A stretch of 37,186 nt of DNA from Anaerolineae bacterium (GTDB taxonomy: Bacteria > Chloroflexota > Anaerolineae > UBA4142 > SHND01). Under the pieces are notes generated by a model that did no database searches, was not told where the DNA came from, and was given only the letters and a program-made list of their open reading frames with translations. Location: NCBI GenBank assembly GCA_020851635.1, contig JADZCJ010000023.1, forward strand, positions 1 to 37,186, in the 5' to 3' direction. Shown one piece after another: positions 33,757 to 37,186 of this stretch. Each line of letters opens with the position of its first letter. The stretch's first letter is position 1. The position numbers and the translations under genes are program-made.

Positions 33757-35797
33757 AATCGGCAGACAGGACCAGACCATCCATGATAAATCGCGCGCAC
33801 CGCAAGGGCGCGCTTTTTTGCGCTTGGTGGTGTGGGTCGCGCTCGCGGGGCTGGCAACTCTGCTTGCCGTCGCGCCCGCACAGCTGCCGGGAGCTGCGGC
33901 AATCCCATTCGGAATTTTTTTCGCCCTTTTTCTGCCGGGGTATCTGTTTGAAAGGATTCTGTTCCCTGACCGCGGCGAAATTACACTGACGCGGCTGCCC
34001 GCGTTTTTTGTGTTTGGGCTTGCCGTGTGGGCGCTTGCCGCGACCGCGCTGCAATTGCTCGGCTCCAACTGGCTGACGTTTCGGATCGTCTTTGTGGCGG
34101 GGTTGTGGACATTGACGCTGGCGGCGTGGTGGCGCACGGCGCCCATCCGCGAAACCTTCGAGGTTTTGGAAACCTCGAAGGTTTCGCGCGAATCTGCCAC
34201 CAGCGTCTCGATTCGAAATGACCGGTTGGCAGAGATTGTGGTTGGGGTGTTGTGTGTGATCGTCGCCCTCGTCGTGTGGGCGGGACCGCGCGATGCGGAC
34301 GATTGGGGGTATCTGCAAATCACCCAGCAGTTTATCGGCAGTGACCCGTTCCGGATTCTCGCCGCATCCGAAGCGCGATACAGTCTGCGGTATGCGTTTC
34401 ACATCTGGATTTTTCTGCAGGCGTTTTTGGGGCAGTGGCTCGACGCGGACGTAGTGACGCTGCTGCGCGACTGGCTGCCCGCGCTGCTCGCGCCGCTGGC
34501 GTTGATCAGTTTTTACGGATGGGCAAGAGAATTTTTTGGGCGCACAAACGCCGCGCTCGTCGCAGTGGTGATCCAGCTTGTAATTTATGTAACCTGGGCG
34601 AACATGGACGGTTGGGGGCGCGGTTTTTTTGTGCGGAGCGCACAGGACAAATTTCTGGTCTGGTTGATTGTGCTGCCGCTCGCATTCACCTTTGCCTGGA
34701 GATTTCTCGGCGCGGGCAAGACCGCGCATTGGATCGCGTTTGGCGCGGTCATTGTTGCAGGACTCTGGGTGCATCCCGTAAGCTTGTTTTTGGTGGTGAT
34801 CGGTCTGGCGGGTTTTGCGCTCTTTAATCTCCTCTCACGCGCGCCGTTCCCGCGCAAACGCTGGCTCGCGCTGGTCGTCGCCGCCATCCCCGCTCTGCTC
34901 GCCCCACTCGTCATCCGCGTCACCACTCTGCCGGTCGTCTTTACGGTCAATTCACCGGAGGTGGAAGCGTATATACGTATCAGCGACGGGCGTTTGCTCT
35001 TTCAAGGTCCATTCTACATCGCCGACCCTCTGCTCCTGGCGAACCCGATCGTCCTTTTTTCGCTTCCGCTCGTGGTGTTGTTTGTCGCCAACTTGAGACC
35101 TTCGAGGTCTTTTGAGACCTCGAAGGTCTCGGACTCGTCGCAAGTCTCGGGCGCGCGGATTCAATTCCTGTGGGGTACGACGCTCGTGCCGCTGGCGCTG
35201 GTGTTTAATCCATTCACGGCAAAAATCCTCGGCGAAATGCTCACTCCGTGGCAGCTGTGGCGCGTCACCTGGCTCGTCCCGTCGGCGTTCATCCTCACAG
35301 AAACACTCTTGTATTTCGGCGCAACGGAACGCTCCAGGCGACCGGCGCTGGCGGTCGCGCTCGCCGTGACGGCGCTGCTTGCGTTTAGCTTGTCCACGCC
35401 GAATTTTGCGCGCGTGATCAGCAATTTTCAACAGGACCACGCGCTCGAACCGCAGGTCGAGGACATGCTGCGCGTTCTGGACCGCACGCTGACCCAACCT
35501 GCCAACGTAATGCTCCCGCGCCGCCTCACGCGCTTTGCTCCCGCCTACAGCTATAACGCAATTGTTCTGTCCAACGACGCACAAAAGCCGGAAGACACGC
35601 GCGGGCAGCAGATTGACCGCTTTTATGACCCGCAGGCAGACCCCAAATTTCTCGAAGCATTTCTGGTATTTTGGCAGAGCGAATACGTGGTCGCCGAGAA
35701 CGATTCGTTGCAAGACACCTTTCTCAAAACGCACCCCCGCGCCACATTCCTCTACAAAAATACGGCGCTCACCCTCTACCGGATTGCGCCGCCATAA
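33737..35797 (+). CDS. Polytopic membrane protein carrying two palindrome-derived inserts
   Basis: 686 residues from TTG 33737, which overlaps the M23 gene by 20 bases; no good ribosome site is seen and the true start may be later, near 33821. About 12-14 hydrophobic segments are spread through the protein, with a soluble C-terminal end (about 560-686). It resembles large GT-C-like or DUF-type integral membrane proteins, but no catalytic motif lets me name it. Two short polar inserts, ETFEVLETSKVS (about 138-149) and RPSRSFETSKVSDSS (about 452-466), are encoded by perfect inverted repeats at 34148-34188 and 35095-35130 and look like in-frame repeat insertions. Confidence 0.75.
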   Translation: MATGANKIGRQDQTIHDKSRAPQGRAFLRLVVWVALAGLATLLAVAPAQLPGAAAIPFGIFFALFLPGYLFERILFPDRGEITLTRLPAFFVFGLAVWALAATALQLLGSNWLTFRIVFVAGLWTLTLAAWWRTAPIRETFEVLETSKVSRESATSVSIRNDRLAEIVVGVLCVIVALVVWAGPRDADDWGYLQITQQFIGSDPFRILAASEARYSLRYAFHIWIFLQAFLGQWLDADVVTLLRDWLPALLAPLALISFYGWAREFFGRTNAALVAVVIQLVIYVTWANMDGWGRGFFVRSAQDKFLVWLIVLPLAFTFAWRFLGAGKTAHWIAFGAVIVAGLWVHPVSLFLVVIGLAGFALFNLLSRAPFPRKRWLALVVAAIPALLAPLVIRVTTLPVVFTVNSPEVEAYIRISDGRLLFQGPFYIADPLLLANPIVLFSLPLVVLFVANLRPSRSFETSKVSDSSQVSGARIQFLWGTTLVPLALVFNPFTAKILGEMLTPWQLWRVTWLVPSAFILTETLLYFGATERSRRPALAVALAVTALLAFSLSTPNFARVISNFQQDHALEPQVEDMLRVLDRTLTQPANVMLPRRLTRFAPAYSYNAIVLSNDAQKPEDTRGQQIDRFYDPQADPKFLEAFLVFWQSEYVVAENDSLQDTFLKTHPRATFLYKNTALTLYRIAPP
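34148..34188. repeat. Palindromic repeat inside a coding region, copy 1
   Basis: Perfect 19-bp arms (34148-34166 and 34170-34188) with a 3-base loop; core ACCTTCGAGGT/ACCTCGAAGGT. It is read in frame as ETFEVLETSKVS within a membrane protein gene. Confidence 0.92.
35095..35130. repeat. Palindromic repeat inside a coding region, copy 2
   Basis: Perfect 16-bp arms (35095-35110 and 35115-35130) with a 4-base loop and the same core as copy 1. It is also in frame, giving SFETSKVS. Confidence 0.92.
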
Positions 35798-35807
35798 GAA
35801 ACCGGGA

Positions 35808-35869
35808 CCTGGGACCGCCAATCTCCCGATTGGCATTCTCCTGCCAATCAGGAGATTGGCGGTCCCAGG
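35808..35869. repeat. Long hairpin element (27 paired bases)
   Basis: Arms of 19 bp (35808-35826 with 35851-35869), then one C/A mismatch, then 8 bp (35828-35835 with 35842-35849) around a 6-base loop. It follows the membrane protein stop by ten bases. No T-tract follows, so it is a repeat element rather than a simple terminator. Confidence 0.9.
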
Positions 35870-35894
35870 GGCGGTCCCAGGGGCGGTCCCAGGG
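35859..35894. repeat. 12-bp tandem repeat, three copies
   Basis: GCGGTCCCAGGG occurs at 35859, 35871 and 35883. The first copy is part of the right arm of the preceding hairpin, suggesting the array grew from the hairpin edge. Confidence 0.9.
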
Positions 35895-35914
35895 GTGGTC
35901 AACCGTAATTTAAT

Positions 35915-35942
35915 TTGACATGGGGATTGATTGAGTTATACT
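35915..35942 (+). promoter_or_regulatory. Promoter of tRNA-Cys
   Basis: A perfect TTGACA (35915-35920), a 16-base spacer and TATACT (35937-35942), ending 23 bases before the tRNA. Confidence 0.75.
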
Positions 35943-35965
35943 CGCACAAACGCGGTGGAATACGC

Positions 35966-36037
35966 GGCGACGTGGCCAAGTGGCTAAGGCAAGGCTCTGC
36001 AAAAGCCTGATCGTGGGTTCAATTCCCACCGTCGCCT
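35966..36037 (+). tRNA. tRNA-Cys (anticodon GCA)
   Basis: A 72-base cloverleaf: acceptor GGCGACG/CGTCGCC, D-arm GCCA/GGC with AGTGGCTAA, anticodon stem AGGCT/AGCCT around CTGCAAA (anticodon GCA), and T-arm GTGGG/CCCAC around TTCAATT. The discriminator is U73, as expected for cysteine. CCA is not encoded. Confidence 0.97.
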
Positions 36038-36045
36038 TGAAAGAG

Positions 36046-36092
36046 AGACGGGAGACTGTTCCGATGGTCCGAAACAGTCTCCCGTCTGTTTT
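36046..36092 (+). terminator. Terminator of tRNA-Cys
   Basis: A perfect 15-bp stem (36046-36060 with 36073-36087) and a 12-base loop are followed by GTTTTCT. The T-tract is short but the position, 9 bases after the tRNA, is typical. Confidence 0.75.
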
Positions 36093-36118
36093 CTAAACAC
36101 GCAGCAAATTTCAGCCGG

Positions 36119-37081
36119 CTATCCTGCCCCGCAAGCTTCCAAAGGCATGACATAGACCACAAAACCATCGTTCTGATGCGCGACCGTGAAATTATAGTGA
36201 TGCGGCTTTTCGACGACGAGATAGGCGGCTCGATATTTACACGCGAGGCGCAGCAGGTCTTGATCGGTCAAACTATAGAACGCTTTCGAGACAATGCGCG
36301 TATTGTCGGCAGGATTGCCGTTCAATTGCGACAGCGCGCCCGGGGCGAGGTCGTTGAAACGCCCCACCCACGTATCGAGATAATTCGGGGTAAAGGAAAT
36401 TTCCAACAGCTCGGAAAGGGTCACCACGGTAGAGCGTTCAGAAAAAACGCGCCAGTCAGAAGTAAACAACCACCAAATCTCGGGCGGCGTGATAAAGATC
36501 GCGTCCCTGGGCGTATTGTCCCGCGCCCAGAACTGCACCCGATTCCATGCCGTCTCGGGCGGATAGATGTTGATGACCGGCTGCCACAAGTTCATTGCCA
36601 GCACGAGTGTCGCGGCATATACCATCGCGCAGACAGCAAAGGTCACGGCGACGATCCTGCGCCGGACCTGTCCCTTTCCCCAGCGCAGAATGCCCCAAAC
36701 GACAACCGGGACAAAAGAAACAAACGCCAGATAAAACGAGGCGGCGAGCAGCGCCCAATCCGCGCGCGGCAGAGTCCGGGACACGCGGGTGGTGGCGAGA
36801 TAATTTGTCATGTAGAGAATTCCAAAAACCGTGATCCAGATTCCGGCGCGCATGAGCTGAAATTCAACCAGAATCGCAGCCGGCAGCCAGGTCACGACAA
36901 TGATTTGCAAGCCGAGAACAAGCAGCGCGGCGATCACCATGAGCGTGACGGTGCGATTGTGCTCCGGAGAGGGAGCATATCGCCGTCCGATCAGGAACAG
37001 TCCCAGGGTCCCCAATCCGCTCAAGGTTGATATGATCACGTGCGGATGCGCAGAAACGAACGGCGTTGGTGCATGAATCAA
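36119..37081 (-). CDS. Polytopic membrane protein, probably 5'-truncated
   Basis: Up to 320 residues read from TTG 37081, two codons after an in-frame stop. About six membrane segments fill the first 180 residues (LGLFLIGRRYAP, LMVIAALLVLGLQIIVV, WALLAASFYLAFVSFVPVVVWGIL, VTFAVCAMVYAATLVLAM). A soluble tail follows (AWNRVQFWARDNTPRDAIFITPPEIWWLFTSD, then YRAAYLVVEKP). Tails of this kind close much larger membrane proteins of about 600-700 residues, such as the one at 33737-35797. There is no ATG or ribosome site at the beginning. It is likely the C-terminal half of a broken gene or of one interrupted by a sequence error. The function is unknown. Confidence 0.6.
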   Translation of the reverse strand: MIHAPTPFVSAHPHVIISTLSGLGTLGLFLIGRRYAPSPEHNRTVTLMVIAALLVLGLQIIVVTWLPAAILVEFQLMRAGIWITVFGILYMTNYLATTRVSRTLPRADWALLAASFYLAFVSFVPVVVWGILRWGKGQVRRRIVAVTFAVCAMVYAATLVLAMNLWQPVINIYPPETAWNRVQFWARDNTPRDAIFITPPEIWWLFTSDWRVFSERSTVVTLSELLEISFTPNYLDTWVGRFNDLAPGALSQLNGNPADNTRIVSKAFYSLTDQDLLRLACKYRAAYLVVEKPHHYNFTVAHQNDGFVVYVMPLEACGAG

Positions 37082-37094
37082 AAATCAGACGCAC

Positions 37095-37120
37095 AGCAAT
37101 CCCTTGGTGGGGGATTGGCT
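37095..37120. repeat. Short inverted repeat near the window end
   Basis: CAATCCC (37097-37103) and GGGATTG (37111-37117), extended by AGC/GCT with one bulged base. The stretch 37082-37186 shows no coding region continuing the membrane protein and nothing else I recognise. Confidence 0.5.
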
Positions 37121-37186
37121 CAGGCGACTTTGTAACTCTGTGGCATCCCGGCGTGCGTCATCTTGTTTAGAGCGACACAGCGAATC

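Noticed and set aside
32926-34323. 465-codon minus-strand open frame across the M23 and membrane protein genes
   Set aside because: It crosses two well-supported plus-strand genes and shows no recognisable domain.
35808-35894. Insertion sequence end or attachment site beside tRNA-Cys
   Set aside because: No transposase or integrase, and no copy of the tRNA 3' end is present downstream in the window.

Overview
The window is a GC-rich, densely coded stretch of a bacterial chromosome. Several traits fit a member of the Chloroflexota, probably an Anaerolineae-like lineage: a T-box-controlled tryptophan operon, Ser/Thr kinases fused to sulfatase-modifying-factor domains, zinc-ribbon/FHA and PP2C signalling proteins, long TPR plus TolB-propeller proteins, and many short palindromic or tandem repeats. 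The assignment is an inference from gene content; there is no rRNA or marker gene here to prove it.

Region 1 (1-4750) holds a TauE/SafE-type permease on the minus strand. It is followed by a compact phospho-signalling module on the plus strand: PP2C phosphatase with a zinc ribbon, Ser/Thr kinase with a C-terminal SUMF1-like domain, and a zinc-ribbon/FHA protein. A bidirectional terminator closes it. Region 2 (4750-7500) is on the minus strand: tRNA-Trp(CCA) with its own promoter, urocanate hydratase (hutU) and a two-domain thioredoxin-like protein. Region 3 (7600-10621) is one large membrane-anchored TPR/propeller protein followed by a perfect 19-bp inverted repeat.

Region 4 (10650-23442) is the core of the window. 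A consensus promoter drives a tRNA-Trp T-box leader with a UGG specifier, a complete antiterminator and a competing terminator. Downstream lie trpE-trpG-trpD-trpC-trpF-trpB, a free-standing B3/4 (PheRS-beta editing-type) domain gene, trpA, a pseudokinase-von Willebrand A membrane protein, trpS, a second tryptophan synthase beta chain of the TrpB2 type, and an alkyltransferase-like protein that ends in a sliding-clamp-type motif. The first strong terminator seen is at 23405-23442, so one T-box may govern tryptophan synthesis, its charging onto tRNA, and several unexpected partners. The cognate tRNA-Trp gene lies 6 kb upstream, and its G73 fits the T-box bulge.

Region 5 (23443-31340) contains a ParB/Srx-superfamily protein resembling SerK-type serine kinases, an NfeD-like/flotillin pair, a methyltransferase, a secreted propeller-alpha/beta-hydrolase protein and an RND/ABC-type membrane fusion adaptor without a transporter. 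Region 6 (31415-37186) contains an endonuclease/exonuclease/phosphatase-family enzyme, a LysM-M23 lipoprotein, a polytopic membrane protein whose reading frame has absorbed two palindromic repeats, a large hairpin plus 12-bp tandem repeats, tRNA-Cys(GCA), and a possibly truncated second polytopic membrane protein.

The strongest leads are the composition of the T-box trp operon (solo B3/4 domain, TrpB2, pseudokinase-vWA), the possible link between TrpB2 and a SerK-like neighbour through O-phosphoserine, the clamp motif on the alkyltransferase-like protein, and the in-frame palindromes.
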